A DNA stretch of 10,590 nt from Pseudomonadota bacterium (lineage in GTDB: Bacteria > Pseudomonadota > Gammaproteobacteria > Steroidobacterales > Steroidobacteraceae). Position numbers and translations under genes: made by a program. Location of the stretch: contig JAFAGC010000114.1 in the NCBI GenBank assembly GCA_023423065.1, positions 1 to 10,590 on the forward strand, in the 5' to 3' direction. Positions 1 to 7,007 of the stretch are shown here, piece after piece (within the stretch, counting starts at the first letter, position 1; every line of letters begins with the position of its first letter). Below the pieces are notes generated by a model. The model saw nothing but the letters and a program-made list of their open reading frames with translations. It did not search any database and had not been told where the DNA came from.

Positions 1-11
1 AAATCTTCCGC

Positions 12-36
12 GGGGGGGGGGCGGCCGCGCCCCCCC
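12..36. other. G/C homopolymer foldback at the contig start (probable artefact)
   Basis: Ten G (12-21) and seven C (30-36) flank GCGGCCGC (21-28), so the end can fold back on itself (13-19 with 30-36). The FolD frame stays open through it but codes for Gly, Ala and Pro runs not found in FolD. This looks like an assembly or read artefact rather than genome sequence. Confidence 0.7.
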
Positions 37-38
37 AC

Positions 39-830
39 TTCGTTTCGAAGTTCGGACGAGCGCCCGGCCTCGCGGTCGTGAAGGTCGGCGAAGACCCGGC
101 CTCCGCGGTCTACGTGCGCAACAAGCGCAGGGCCTGCGAGGAGTGCGGCATCGCCTCGTTCGCGTACGACCTGCCCGCGACCACGTCGCGCGAGGAATTG
201 CTCGCCCTGATCCAGCAGTTGAACCGCGACGAAGCCGTCGACGGCATCCTGCTGCAGCTGCCACTGCCGAAGGGTCTCGACAGCACCGAGATCATGGACA
301 CGATCGACCCGGCGAAGGACGTCGACGGGTTCCACCCGACGAACACCGGGTTGTTAGCCCAGAAGCGCCCGGGCCTGCGGCCGTGCACGCCGTGGGGCGT
401 GATCCGGCTCGTGAAGGAATACGACATCGATCTCGTCGGCCTGCGCGCCGTCGTGGTCGGCGCCTCGAACATCGTCGGGCGGCCGATGGCGCTCGAGCTG
501 CTGCTCGCGCGCTCGACGGTCACGGTCTGTCACACCGGCACGCGCGATCTGAAGGCCGAAGTGGAGCGCGCCGACCTGGTCGTCGCGGCGGTCGGAAAAC
601 CGGCCTACATCCCAGGTATATGGATTCGTGATGGCGCGATCGTGATCGACGTCGGAATCAACCGCCTGCCGGACGGAAAGCTCGCCGGCGACGTGGAATT
701 CGCGGCGGCGGCCCAGCGCGCGTCGTGGATCACGCCCGTCCCGGGCGGCGTGGGGCCGATGACGATCGCGATGCTGCTGTCGAATACGGTGGACGCCGCG
801 GTCGCGCGAGAGTCCGTCAAGGTCAGATAG
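39..830 (+). CDS. folD: Bifunctional methylenetetrahydrofolate dehydrogenase/methenyltetrahydrofolate cyclohydrolase, 5'-truncated
   Basis: FolD is a cytosolic enzyme that interconverts 5,10-methylene-THF, 5,10-methenyl-THF and 10-formyl-THF using NADP(H). Visible motifs are the YVRNK segment with the catalytic lysine (about 111-125), DGILLQLPLP, KDVDGFHPTN, the Rossmann loop VVGASNIVGRPM (about 450-490) and the C-terminal PVPGGVGPMT (about 735-765). The first GTG in the frame (78) is not the real start: RAPGLAVV, as in E. coli FolD, is read in frame upstream of it. The frame stays open to base 3, but bases 12-36 are a G/C foldback that does not look like FolD, so I start the credible part near 39. 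About 25-30 N-terminal residues are missing compared with the usual length of about 285. It is followed after 46 bp by fdhD on the same strand. Identity is certain; only the 5' end is unresolved. Confidence 0.95.
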   Translation, partial: FVSKFGRAPGLAVVKVGEDPASAVYVRNKRRACEECGIASFAYDLPATTSREELLALIQQLNRDEAVDGILLQLPLPKGLDSTEIMDTIDPAKDVDGFHPTNTGLLAQKRPGLRPCTPWGVIRLVKEYDIDLVGLRAVVVGASNIVGRPMALELLLARSTVTVCHTGTRDLKAEVERADLVVAAVGKPAYIPGIWIRDGAIVIDVGINRLPDGKLAGDVEFAAAAQRASWITPVPGGVGPMTIAMLLSNTVDAAVARESVKVR

Positions 831-858
831 CGCCCGCCGTCGAGTGCCTTACGGGCGC
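830..858 (+). terminator. Weak GC hairpin after folD
   Basis: A perfect 7-bp stem (GCGCCCG at 830-836 with CGGGCGC at 852-858) encloses a 15-nt loop directly after the folD stop. There is no U-run behind it, so it is not a classical Rho-independent terminator. It could partly end folD transcription or be chance in GC-rich DNA. Confidence 0.2.
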
Positions 859-869
859 GGGTGTAAACT
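840..869 (+). promoter_or_regulatory. Possible promoter of fdhD
   Basis: TAAACT at 864-869 resembles a -10 box. A poor -35 candidate, TCGAGT, lies 18 bp upstream at 840-845. The hexamer ends 7 nt before the fdhD ATG and no Shine-Dalgarno sequence lies between, so transcription could begin at or next to the start codon (leaderless mRNA). This is inferred from spacing only. Confidence 0.3.
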
Positions 870-876
870 CGGGCCC

Positions 877-1737
877 ATGAAGAGCCAGGCTCATCGCACC
901 GTCGAGATCGACGCCCTGCGCGATGCGGGCGACGTGCGGCGCGACGATGCCATCGCCGTCGAAGAGCCCCTTGAAATCCGCCTCATGCGCGACGGACTGC
1001 CCGAGGCCGACGAGAACGGCGGCACGGGCCGCTCCATCGTCGTCACCATGCGCACGCCGGGCCACGACGCGGAGCTCGCGGTCGGATTCCTGTACGGCGA
1101 AGGGCTGCTGCGCGAGCCGCGCGACGTCGTCTCCACCGGGCACTGCGGACCGACCGGCAACATCCTGCGCGTCACGGTGCGCGGCGACCTGCCGCTCGAC
1201 CTCGCGCGCCTGCGGCGCAATTTCCATGCGACTTCGAGCTGCGGCGTCTGCGGCAAGGCGTCCATCGAGGCCGTCGCCGTCAGCGCCGGCGACCGGCGCG
1301 TCTCTCCGGGCCCGGTAGTTAGCGAGGCGGTGCTGCGCGCGCTGCCCGACCGGCTGCGCGCCTCGCAGCGCGAGTTCGCCGAGACCGGCGGCATGCACGC
1401 GGTGGGCCTGTTCACGGCGGCGGGCGAGCTGATCGCGAGCCGCGAGGACGTCGGTCGCCACAACGCGATGGACAAGCTCGTCGGCATGTCCTTCATGGAG
1501 GGCAACCTCCCGTGGAACGACCGCATCGTGCTGCTGTCGGGCCGCGCGAGTTTCGAGCTCGTGCAGAAGGCCATGATGGCCGGGGCGCCGCTGGTTGCCG
1601 CGATAGGCGCGCCTTCGACACTCGCAGTCGAGTTGGCCGAGTCGGCGGGCATCACACTGGCCGCTTTCCTGCGCCCCGGGGGATGCAACGTCTATTGTCA
1701 TCCGCAACGCGTGCGCTCGATGCGGAGCAAGTCATGA
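877..1737 (+). CDS. fdhD: Formate dehydrogenase accessory sulfurtransferase FdhD
   Basis: FdhD (called FdsC in some fds operons) passes sulfur from a cysteine desulfurase to the Mo-bis-molybdopterin guanine dinucleotide cofactor. This is required for formate dehydrogenase activity. The product is 286 aa, normal for the family. The hallmark CxxC is present as SSCGVCGKAS, with Cys122 and Cys125, matching the sulfur-handling cysteines of E. coli FdhD. Other family segments are EEPLEIR near the N-terminus, TPGHDAELAVGFLYGEG, GGMHAVGLF, and ASREDVGRHNAMDKLVG (about residues 187-203). I chose the ATG at 877 rather than the in-frame GTG at 844, because the 11 upstream codons do not look like FdhD. 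There is no Shine-Dalgarno at 877. The stop overlaps the fdsG start as ATGA. In many fds operons this gene lies after fdsA; here it comes first. Confidence 0.95.
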   Translation: MKSQAHRTVEIDALRDAGDVRRDDAIAVEEPLEIRLMRDGLPEADENGGTGRSIVVTMRTPGHDAELAVGFLYGEGLLREPRDVVSTGHCGPTGNILRVTVRGDLPLDLARLRRNFHATSSCGVCGKASIEAVAVSAGDRRVSPGPVVSEAVLRALPDRLRASQREFAETGGMHAVGLFTAAGELIASREDVGRHNAMDKLVGMSFMEGNLPWNDRIVLLSGRASFELVQKAMMAGAPLVAAIGAPSTLAVELAESAGITLAAFLRPGGCNVYCHPQRVRSMRSKS

Positions 1738-2240
1738 CGATCGACAACGAGCAGCCGAGTCAGGACCGCGCCAGCGACGCGGTGAAAGGCAGCGTCGCGA
1801 ACGCGCTCAGGCGCTTCGCGGCGGAGCCGGGTCCGCTGCTCGAGATATTGCACGCCGTGCAGGACGACCTCGGCTGCGTGCCGGCCGAGGCCGTGCCGCT
1901 CATCGCCGACGCGCTGAATCTCTCGCGCGCCGAAGTGCACGGCGTAGTCAGTTTCTATCACCACTTCCGCGAGCGCGCGCCGGGACGCTTCGTCGTGCAG
2001 GTGTGTCGCGCCGAGGCCTGCCAGTCGATGAATGCGGAGGCCGTCGAACGTCGCGCGCGCGAGTTGCTCGGGCTCGACTTCGGTCAAACCACCGCGGATG
2101 GCCGCGTCACGCTCGAGGCCGTGTACTGCCTCGGCAACTGCGCCTGCGCGCCTTCGTTGATGGTGAATGGAGAGCTGCACGGGCGCGTGACACCCGAGCG
2201 AGTGGGCGAACTCGCCCGCGAATGGGGAGTGTCGCCGTGA
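1734..2240 (+). CDS. fdsG: NAD-dependent formate dehydrogenase gamma subunit (NuoE-like)
   Basis: This is the small [2Fe-2S] electron-transfer subunit of the cytosolic FdsABGD formate dehydrogenase, homologous to NuoE of complex I. The product is 168 aa. An N-terminal helical part (LLEILHAVQDDLGCVPAEAV, then HGVVSFYHHF) precedes a thioredoxin-like domain with the four cluster ligands in the order Cx4C (Cys91, Cys96 in VCRAEACQS) and Cx3C (Cys132, Cys136 in YCLGNCACAPS). The frame is open upstream to 1512, but the ATG at 1734 has a good Shine-Dalgarno (GGAG, 1724-1727), overlaps the fdhD stop by 4 bp and gives the normal family length. The 3' end overlaps the GTG of fdsB (GTGA), suggesting translational coupling of the FdsG and FdsB pair. 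Confidence 0.94.
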   Translation: MTIDNEQPSQDRASDAVKGSVANALRRFAAEPGPLLEILHAVQDDLGCVPAEAVPLIADALNLSRAEVHGVVSFYHHFRERAPGRFVVQVCRAEACQSMNAEAVERRARELLGLDFGQTTADGRVTLEAVYCLGNCACAPSLMVNGELHGRVTPERVGELAREWGVSP

Positions 2241-3805
2241 GCGCGCCGGTCACGATCTACGTTCCCGCGGATGCGAGCGCGTCGTCGCTCGGCGCGGATG
2301 CGGTGGCGCGCGCGATCGAGGCCGAAGCGCGCCGGCGCGACGTCGCCGTGCGGCTGGTGCGCAACGGATCGCGCGGATTGTTCTGGCTGGAGCCGCTCGT
2401 CGAGGTCGTCACGCCGACGGGCCGTGTGGCTTATGGGCCGGTACGAGTGGGTGACGTCGCCGGGCTCATCGGCGCCGGGATGTTCGAGGGCGGGGCGCAT
2501 CCGCTGCGCCACGGGGACATCTCTGCGCATCCGTGGCTCACGACACAGCAGCGCCTGACTTCGGCGCGGGTGGGTGTCGTCGATCCTTCGGACCTCGACG
2601 ACTACATCGCGCACGGCGGTTATGCCGGCCTCGCGGCCGCGCTCGCGATGCCGGCGCACGAGATCGTTCGCATCGTGACGGAATCCGGTCTGCGTGGCCG
2701 CGGCGGCGCGGCGTTTCCGACCGGCATCAAGTGGAAGACCGCCCTCGATCAGCCGGTCACGCCGAAATACATCGCCTGCAATGCGGACGAGGGCGACTCG
2801 GGCACGTTTTCCGACCGCATGCTCATGGAAGGCGATCCGTTCTCGCTCATCGAGGGCATGACCATCGCCGGACTCGCGGTGGGCGCCACGCGCGGCTACA
2901 TCTATCTGCGCGTGGAATACCCGCACGCGGCGCGTGCGCTGGCGAAGGCGCTCGCGGTGGCGCGCGCCCGCGGTTACCTGGGCGAGAACGTGCGCGACAG
3001 CGGCAAGGCGTTCGACATCTCGGTGCGGCTCGGCGCCGGCGCGTACATCTGCGGCGAAGAGACGTCGATGCTCGAAAGCCTGGAGGGACGCCGCGGCGAA
3101 GTGCGCGTGCGTCCGCCATTGCCCGCGATCAAGGGCCTGTTCGGGCAGCCGACCGTGGTGAACAACGTCGTGACGCTCTCGACCGTCCCGGTGGTGCTCG
3201 CGCGTGGCGCGCAGTTCTACCGCGATTTCGGCATGGGCAAGTCGCGCGGCACGATTCCGCTGCAGCTCGCGGGCAACGTGAAGCGCGGTGGATTGATCGA
3301 GCGCGCGTTCGGGCTCACGGTGCGGGAGCTGGTTCACGACTACGGCGGCGGCTCGGCCACGGGACGCCCGGTGCGCGCCGTGCAGATCGGCGGGCCGCTC
3401 GGCGCCTATCTACCGGAGTCGGCGTTCGATACGCCGCTCGACTACGAAACGCTCGCCGCGCGGGACGCGCTGCTCGGCCACGGCGGCGTCGTGGTGTTCG
3501 ACGACGGCGTCGACATGGCGCGCATGGCGCGTTACGCACTCGAATTCTGCGCCGTCGAATCCTGCGGCAAGTGCACGCCGTGCCGGCTGGGCTCCACGCG
3601 CGGCGTCGAGCTCGTCGACCGCATCATCGCGCGGCGCGCGACACCGGCGGGCGCAAACGGCGCGCAAGGCGCCGACCTCGCGCTGCTCGATGAGCTGTGC
3701 GACACGATGTTCAACGGCTCGCTGTGCGGACTCGGCGGCATGACGCCATTCCCCGTGCGCAGCGCCCTGAAACATTTCCGGGAGGACTTTGTGACTGGGG
3801 ACTGA
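2237..3805 (+). CDS. fdsB: NAD-dependent formate dehydrogenase beta subunit (NuoF-like, FMN- and NAD-binding)
   Basis: FdsB is the diaphorase subunit that takes electrons from the Fe-S chain of FdsA through a [4Fe-4S] cluster to FMN and reduces NAD+. The product is 522 aa, close to known FdsB proteins. Residues 1-90 look like a degenerate NuoE/thioredoxin-type domain without cluster cysteines. The NuoF core follows, with the FMN-binding GRGGAAFPTG (154-163), ACNADEGDSG (Asp184, Glu185), the NAD-binding GAGAYICGEETSMLESLEG and the cluster ligands CGKCTPC (Cys443, 446, 449) with Cys497 in SLCGLGG. I chose the GTG at 2237 because GGGGAG (2225-2230 region) lies at Shine-Dalgarno distance and it overlaps the fdsG stop. 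An ATG at 2222 in the same frame is the alternative. The last codons and the TGA lie inside the left arm of the 57-bp hairpin, so the terminal Gly-Asp may come from that element. Confidence 0.95.
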   Translation: MSAPVTIYVPADASASSLGADAVARAIEAEARRRDVAVRLVRNGSRGLFWLEPLVEVVTPTGRVAYGPVRVGDVAGLIGAGMFEGGAHPLRHGDISAHPWLTTQQRLTSARVGVVDPSDLDDYIAHGGYAGLAAALAMPAHEIVRIVTESGLRGRGGAAFPTGIKWKTALDQPVTPKYIACNADEGDSGTFSDRMLMEGDPFSLIEGMTIAGLAVGATRGYIYLRVEYPHAARALAKALAVARARGYLGENVRDSGKAFDISVRLGAGAYICGEETSMLESLEGRRGEVRVRPPLPAIKGLFGQPTVVNNVVTLSTVPVVLARGAQFYRDFGMGKSRGTIPLQLAGNVKRGGLIERAFGLTVRELVHDYGGGSATGRPVRAVQIGGPLGAYLPESAFDTPLDYETLAARDALLGHGGVVVFDDGVDMARMARYALEFCAVESCGKCTPCRLGSTRGVELVDRIIARRATPAGANGAQGADLALLDELCDTMFNGSLCGLGGMTPFPVRSALKHFREDFVTGD

Positions 3806-3853
3806 TTTATTTATCGACGATGTCTTTCATCGTCGATAAATAAATCTGTCCCC
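3797..3853. repeat. Near-perfect 57-bp inverted repeat (long hairpin) between fdsB and fdsA
   Basis: Two 26-nt arms, 3797-3822 and 3828-3853, flank a 5-nt loop (TCTTT). All positions pair except 3803/3847 (T opposite T). Each arm begins GGGGAC at the outer end and then runs through an AT-rich stretch (GATTTATTTATCG) unlike the surrounding GC-rich genes. The fdsB stop (3803-3805) is in the left arm. The right arm ends 7 nt before the fdsA Shine-Dalgarno. No T-run follows, so it is not a classical terminator. Perfect arms and foreign base composition suggest an inserted palindromic element of the REP/BIME or MITE kind. From memory, unverified, GGGGACAGATTTATTT-like ends occur near REP-associated tyrosine transposases. 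In RNA it could stabilise the upstream message, act as an RNase site, or lower fdsA translation. The structure is certain; the origin and role are inferred. Confidence 0.9.
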
Positions 3854-3869
3854 GATTTCGGAGACAACC

Positions 3870-6722
3870 ATGCACGCGAAGGACTATCACGATCTCGGAA
3901 CGCCGCCTGCGAATGGCGAGCCGGTCACGCTCGAAATCGACGGCGCAACGATCACGGTGCCGGCGGGCACGTCGGTCATGCGTGCGGCGGCGCTCGCCGA
4001 CGCCGACATCCCGAAGCTGTGCGCCACGGACACGTTGAAACACTTCGGCTCCTGCCGCGTGTGCCTGGTCGAGATCGAAGGCCGCAAGGGTTTTCCCGCG
4101 TCCTGCACGACCGAGGTCGCGGCGGGCATGAAGGTGCGCACGCAGAGCGCGGCGCTGGCGAAGCTGCGTCGCGGCGTGCTCGAGCTGTACGTCTCCGAAC
4201 ACCCGGTGGGCAGTTGCCCCGACTCGAGCCGCTGCGAGCTCGAACATCTCGCGCATGAACACGGCATCGGACCATCGCGTTTCGCCGCAGATGCGACCGC
4301 GCGCCACGTGCATACGCCGAAGCCGGTCGATGCGAGCAATCCGTACTTCCGCTTCGACAACGATCTGTGCATCGTCTGTTCGCGCTGCGTGCGCGCCTGC
4401 GAGGAGCAGCAGGGCACCTTCGCGCTGACCCTCGAAGGGCGCGGCATCGAATCGCGCGTCGCGGCCTCGCAGCAGCAGCCCTTCCTCGAATCCGAATGCG
4501 TGTCGTGCGGCGCCTGCGTCGAGGCGTGCCCGACCGGCGCGCTCATGGAGAAGTCCGTGCTCACCGCGGGCCTTCCGGAGAAGGCGATCACGACCACCTG
4601 TGCCTACTGCGGCGTCGGCTGCTCGCTGGTCGCCGAGGTCAAGGACGGCGCGGTGGCCCGCATGGTCCCGAGCCGCGAAGGCCGCGCCAACCAGGGTCAC
4701 GCCTGCGTGAAGGGCCGCTTCGCCTACGGTTACGCGACGCACCCGGACCGGGTCTCGAAGCCGCTCATCCGCAAGAGCATCGACGATGAATGGACCGAGG
4801 TGAGCTGGGACGAGGCGATCGACTACGCGGCCGGCGAGTTCAAGCGCATCCAGGCGAAATACGGCCGCGACTCGATCGGCGGCATCACGTCCTCGCGCTG
4901 CACGAACGAGGAAACCTTCCTCGTGCAGAAACTCGTGCGCGCGGCATTCGGCACCAACAACGTCGACACCTGCGCGCGCGTCTGCCATTCGCCCACAGGT
5001 TACGGACTCAAACACACGCTCGGAGAATCGGCGGGCACACAGGAGTTCGTGTCGGTGCAACACGCCGACGTCATCATGGTCATCGGCGCGAGTCCGACGG
5101 AAGCTCACCCGGTGTTCGCGTCGCAGATGAAGCGACGGCTGCGCGCCGGCGCCAGGCTCATCGTCGTCGATCCCCGCGAGATACCGCTGGTGCGCTCGGC
5201 GCACATCCAGGCGGACTATCACCTGCGCCTGCTGCCCGGCACCAACGTCGCGATCATCAACGCGCTCGCGCACGTGATCGTGGCCGAGGGCCTGACGAAG
5301 GAGGACTACGTCGCCGACCGCTGCGAGCGCGACTCGTACGAGAAGTGGAAGAAGTTCGTCGCCGATCCGGCGAACTCGCCCGAGGCGATGGAAAAAGTCA
5401 CCGGCGTGCCCGCCGCGCTGGTGCGCGGTGCCGCGCGGCTCTACGGTCGCGGACCGAACAGCGCCATCTACTACGGCCTCGGCGTCACCGAGCACAGCCA
5501 GGGCAGCACCATGGTCATGGGCATCGCGAACCTCGCGATGGCCACCGGCAACCTGGGCCGCGAAGGCGTGGGCGTGTCGCCGCTGCGTGGACAGAACAAC
5601 GTGCAGGGCTCGTGCGACATGGGTTCGTTCCCGCACGAGTTCTCCGGCTATCGCCACGTGTCCGATGACGCGACGCGCGCGCTGTTCGAGTCGATGTGGA
5701 ACGTGCGGCTCACGCCCGAGCAGGGCCTGCGTATTCCGAACATGTTCGAGGCGGCGCTCGACGGCAGCTTCAAGGGCATGTACATACAGGGCGAGGACCT
5801 CGCGCAGTCCGACCCGAACACTTCGCACGTGACCGCCGCGTTGTCATCGCTCGAGTGCCTGGTGATCCAGGACATCTTCCACAACGAGACGGCGCGGTTC
5901 GCGCACGTGTTCCTGCCGGGATCGTCGTTCCTCGAGAAGGACGGTACGTTCACGAACGCGGAACGGCGCATCTCGCGAGTACGCAAGGTCATGGAACCGC
6001 TGGCGGGCCTCGCCGACTGGGAAGTGACCATGAAACTTTCGAACGCGCTCGGCTACCCGATGAACTACACGCATCCGTCGCAGATCATGGACGAGATCGC
6101 GGCGCTCACGCCCACGTTCGCGGGCGTGAGTTACCCGAAGCTCGACGAGCTGGGATCCATCCAGTGGCCCTGCAACGAGAAGGCGCCCGTCGGTACACCG
6201 ACGATGCACGTCGGCGAGTTCGTGCGCGGCAAGGGCAAGTTCTACGTCACCGCTTACGTACCCACCAACGAACGCACTTCCTCGAGATTTCCGCTGCTGC
6301 TCACGACCGGCCGCGTGCTCACGCAATACAACGTCGGCGCGCAGACCCGCCGCACTCACAATCTCGCCTGGCACAGCGAGGATCGCCTCGAGATGCATCC
6401 GCACGACGCGGAGGCGCGCGGCATCGAGAACGGCGACTGGGTGGGCGTGACGAGCCGCGCCGGAGACACGGTGCTGCGCGTCGAGATCACGGACCGCGTG
6501 GCGCCGGGGGTGGTCTACACGACGTTCCACTTCCCCGAGTCGGGCGCGAATCTCATCACCACGGAGAATTCCGACTGGGCGACGAATTGTCCGGAATACA
6601 AGGTGACCGCCGTGCAGGTGGTGAGGGTCGCGCAGCCCGCGGCCTGGCAGCTGCGGCGCAAGTCGGAGATTTCGCAGACGAAGCGCCGCAAACAATCCGC
6701 GGAGGCGCCGGTCGGCGGCTGA
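3870..6722 (+). CDS. fdsA: NAD-dependent formate dehydrogenase alpha subunit (molybdenum catalytic subunit)
   Basis: FdsA oxidises formate to CO2 at a Mo-bis-MGD centre and passes electrons through Fe-S clusters to FdsB. The product is 950 aa, the usual length. In order, it has a NuoG-like [2Fe-2S] ferredoxin domain (Cys51, 62, 65, 79), a His-Cys cluster region (His111, Cys116, Cys122), two [4Fe-4S] motifs (Cys167/170/173/177 and Cys210/213/216/220), the Mo-proximal [4Fe-4S] site (Cys244/247/251/279), the catalytic RVCHSPTG with Cys372-His373, and the conserved Arg573 in SPLRGQNNVQG. A C-terminal MGD-binding domain spans about residues 800-920. The active site uses cysteine, not selenocysteine. 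The ATG has a good Shine-Dalgarno (GGAG, 3860-3863). The His-Cys motif is odd: the family pattern Hx3Cx2Cx5C is reduced to Hx4Cx5C (see findings). A basic tail ends the protein. The hairpin precedes it and fdsD follows after 5 bp. Confidence 0.96.
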   Translation: MHAKDYHDLGTPPANGEPVTLEIDGATITVPAGTSVMRAAALADADIPKLCATDTLKHFGSCRVCLVEIEGRKGFPASCTTEVAAGMKVRTQSAALAKLRRGVLELYVSEHPVGSCPDSSRCELEHLAHEHGIGPSRFAADATARHVHTPKPVDASNPYFRFDNDLCIVCSRCVRACEEQQGTFALTLEGRGIESRVAASQQQPFLESECVSCGACVEACPTGALMEKSVLTAGLPEKAITTTCAYCGVGCSLVAEVKDGAVARMVPSREGRANQGHACVKGRFAYGYATHPDRVSKPLIRKSIDDEWTEVSWDEAIDYAAGEFKRIQAKYGRDSIGGITSSRCTNEETFLVQKLVRAAFGTNNVDTCARVCHSPTGYGLKHTLGESAGTQEFVSVQHADVIMVIGASPTEAHPVFASQMKRRLRAGARLIVVDPREIPLVRSAHIQADYHLRLLPGTNVAIINALAHVIVAEGLTKEDYVADRCERDSYEKWKKFVADPANSPEAMEKVTGVPAALVRGAARLYGRGPNSAIYYGLGVTEHSQGSTMVMGIANLAMATGNLGREGVGVSPLRGQNNVQGSCDMGSFPHEFSGYRHVSDDATRALFESMWNVRLTPEQGLRIPNMFEAALDGSFKGMYIQGEDLAQSDPNTSHVTAALSSLECLVIQDIFHNETARFAHVFLPGSSFLEKDGTFTNAERRISRVRKVMEPLAGLADWEVTMKLSNALGYPMNYTHPSQIMDEIAALTPTFAGVSYPKLDELGSIQWPCNEKAPVGTPTMHVGEFVRGKGKFYVTAYVPTNERTSSRFPLLLTTGRVLTQYNVGAQTRRTHNLAWHSEDRLEMHPHDAEARGIENGDWVGVTSRAGDTVLRVEITDRVAPGVVYTTFHFPESGANLITTENSDWATNCPEYKVTAVQVVRVAQPAAWQLRRKSEISQTKRRKQSAEAPVGG

Positions 6723-6727
6723 GACGC

Positions 6728-6958
6728 TTGGACATCCAACGCCTCGTTTCAATGGCGAACGACATTGCCGCCTTCTTCGACGCCGAGCCCGACAAGGCCG
6801 CGGCGGCGGAAGGCGTGCGATTTCACATGGCGCGGTTCTGGGAGCAACGCATGCGCCGCGCGATCATCGCGCACGTGGCCGACGGCGGCGCGGGCCTGTC
6901 GCCCACCGCGCGCAATGCGGTCGAAATGCTCGCCAATAGCGCGAATCAATCGAAGTGA
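6728..6958 (+). CDS. fdsD: Formate dehydrogenase delta subunit
   Basis: FdsD is the small subunit needed for assembly or stability of cytosolic molybdenum formate dehydrogenase, and is found in FdsABGD complexes. The product is 76 aa. Typical features are the N-terminal IQRLVSMANDIAAFF, then RFWEQRMRRAIIAHV and GGAGLSPTARNAV. I chose the TTG at 6728 because FdsD proteins begin with the pattern M-x-I-x-x-LV-x-MAN, which this start restores. The ATG at 6752 would cut off the first eight residues. No strong Shine-Dalgarno is visible, so translation probably depends on coupling with fdsA, whose stop is 5 bp upstream. The same frame is open far upstream within fdsA, but that part is a shadow. Identity is confident; the exact start is less so. 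Confidence 0.88.
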   Translation: MDIQRLVSMANDIAAFFDAEPDKAAAAEGVRFHMARFWEQRMRRAIIAHVADGGAGLSPTARNAVEMLANSANQSK

Positions 6959-6960
6959 GC

Positions 6961-6998
6961 ACTGGCGCTCTCGAAAGCGTGGGCGCGGCCGTGCCAGT
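6961..6998. repeat. Short inverted repeat upstream of the MTHFR gene
   Basis: ACTGGC (6961-6966) and GCCAGT (6993-6998) form a perfect 6-bp inverted repeat with a 26-nt spacer. The right arm overlaps the possible -10 box of the next gene. It could be an operator, a cruciform, or chance. No protein is indicated. Confidence 0.3.
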
Positions 6999-7000
6999 AT
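6971..7000 (+). promoter_or_regulatory. Possible promoter of the MTHFR gene
   Basis: TCGAAA (6971-6976) and CAGTAT (6995-7000) with an 18-bp spacer are weak -35 and -10 candidates. CAGTAT ends 7 nt before the ATG at 7008, and no Shine-Dalgarno is present, so a leaderless transcript is possible. Alternatively the gene is simply read through from fdsD, 49 bp upstream. Confidence 0.25.
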
Positions 7001-7007
7001 TGCGTCC

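Noticed and set aside
21..28. GCGGCCGC palindrome as a cloning-site or vector remnant
   Set aside because: It sits in the middle of the G/C foldback artefact, with no vector-like sequence around it.
459..482. Loss of the FolD cofactor-binding arginine (GAS instead of GRS)
   Set aside because: E. coli FolD has the same GASNIVGRPM, so this is normal for the group.
823..1707. 294-aa open frame on the - strand opposite fdhD
   Set aside because: Antisense shadow; the + strand frame has the complete FdhD motif set including CxxC.
2003..2236. N-terminal extension of FdsB within fdsG
   Set aside because: The added residues are an out-of-frame reading of FdsG. The GTG at 2237 has a Shine-Dalgarno-like site and gives the family length.
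2084..3337. 417-aa open frame on the - strand opposite fdsB
   Set aside because: Antisense shadow of the conserved FdsB; low-complexity Arg/His-rich product.
3797..3853. The long hairpin as a classical Rho-independent terminator
   Set aside because: No T-run follows the right arm (it is followed by GATTTCGG), and ending transcription between fdsB and fdsA would separate subunits of one enzyme.
4974..4994. Selenocysteine-type formate dehydrogenase
   Set aside because: The catalytic codon at 4983-4985 is TGC (cysteine), not TGA, so no selenocysteine insertion signal is needed.
3807..5828. 673-aa open frame on the - strand opposite fdsA
   Set aside because: It lies opposite a fully conserved FdsA. 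Its product is rich in Arg, His, Ala and Val without recognisable domains, as expected for an antisense shadow in GC-rich DNA, and it begins inside fdsA without a start signal.
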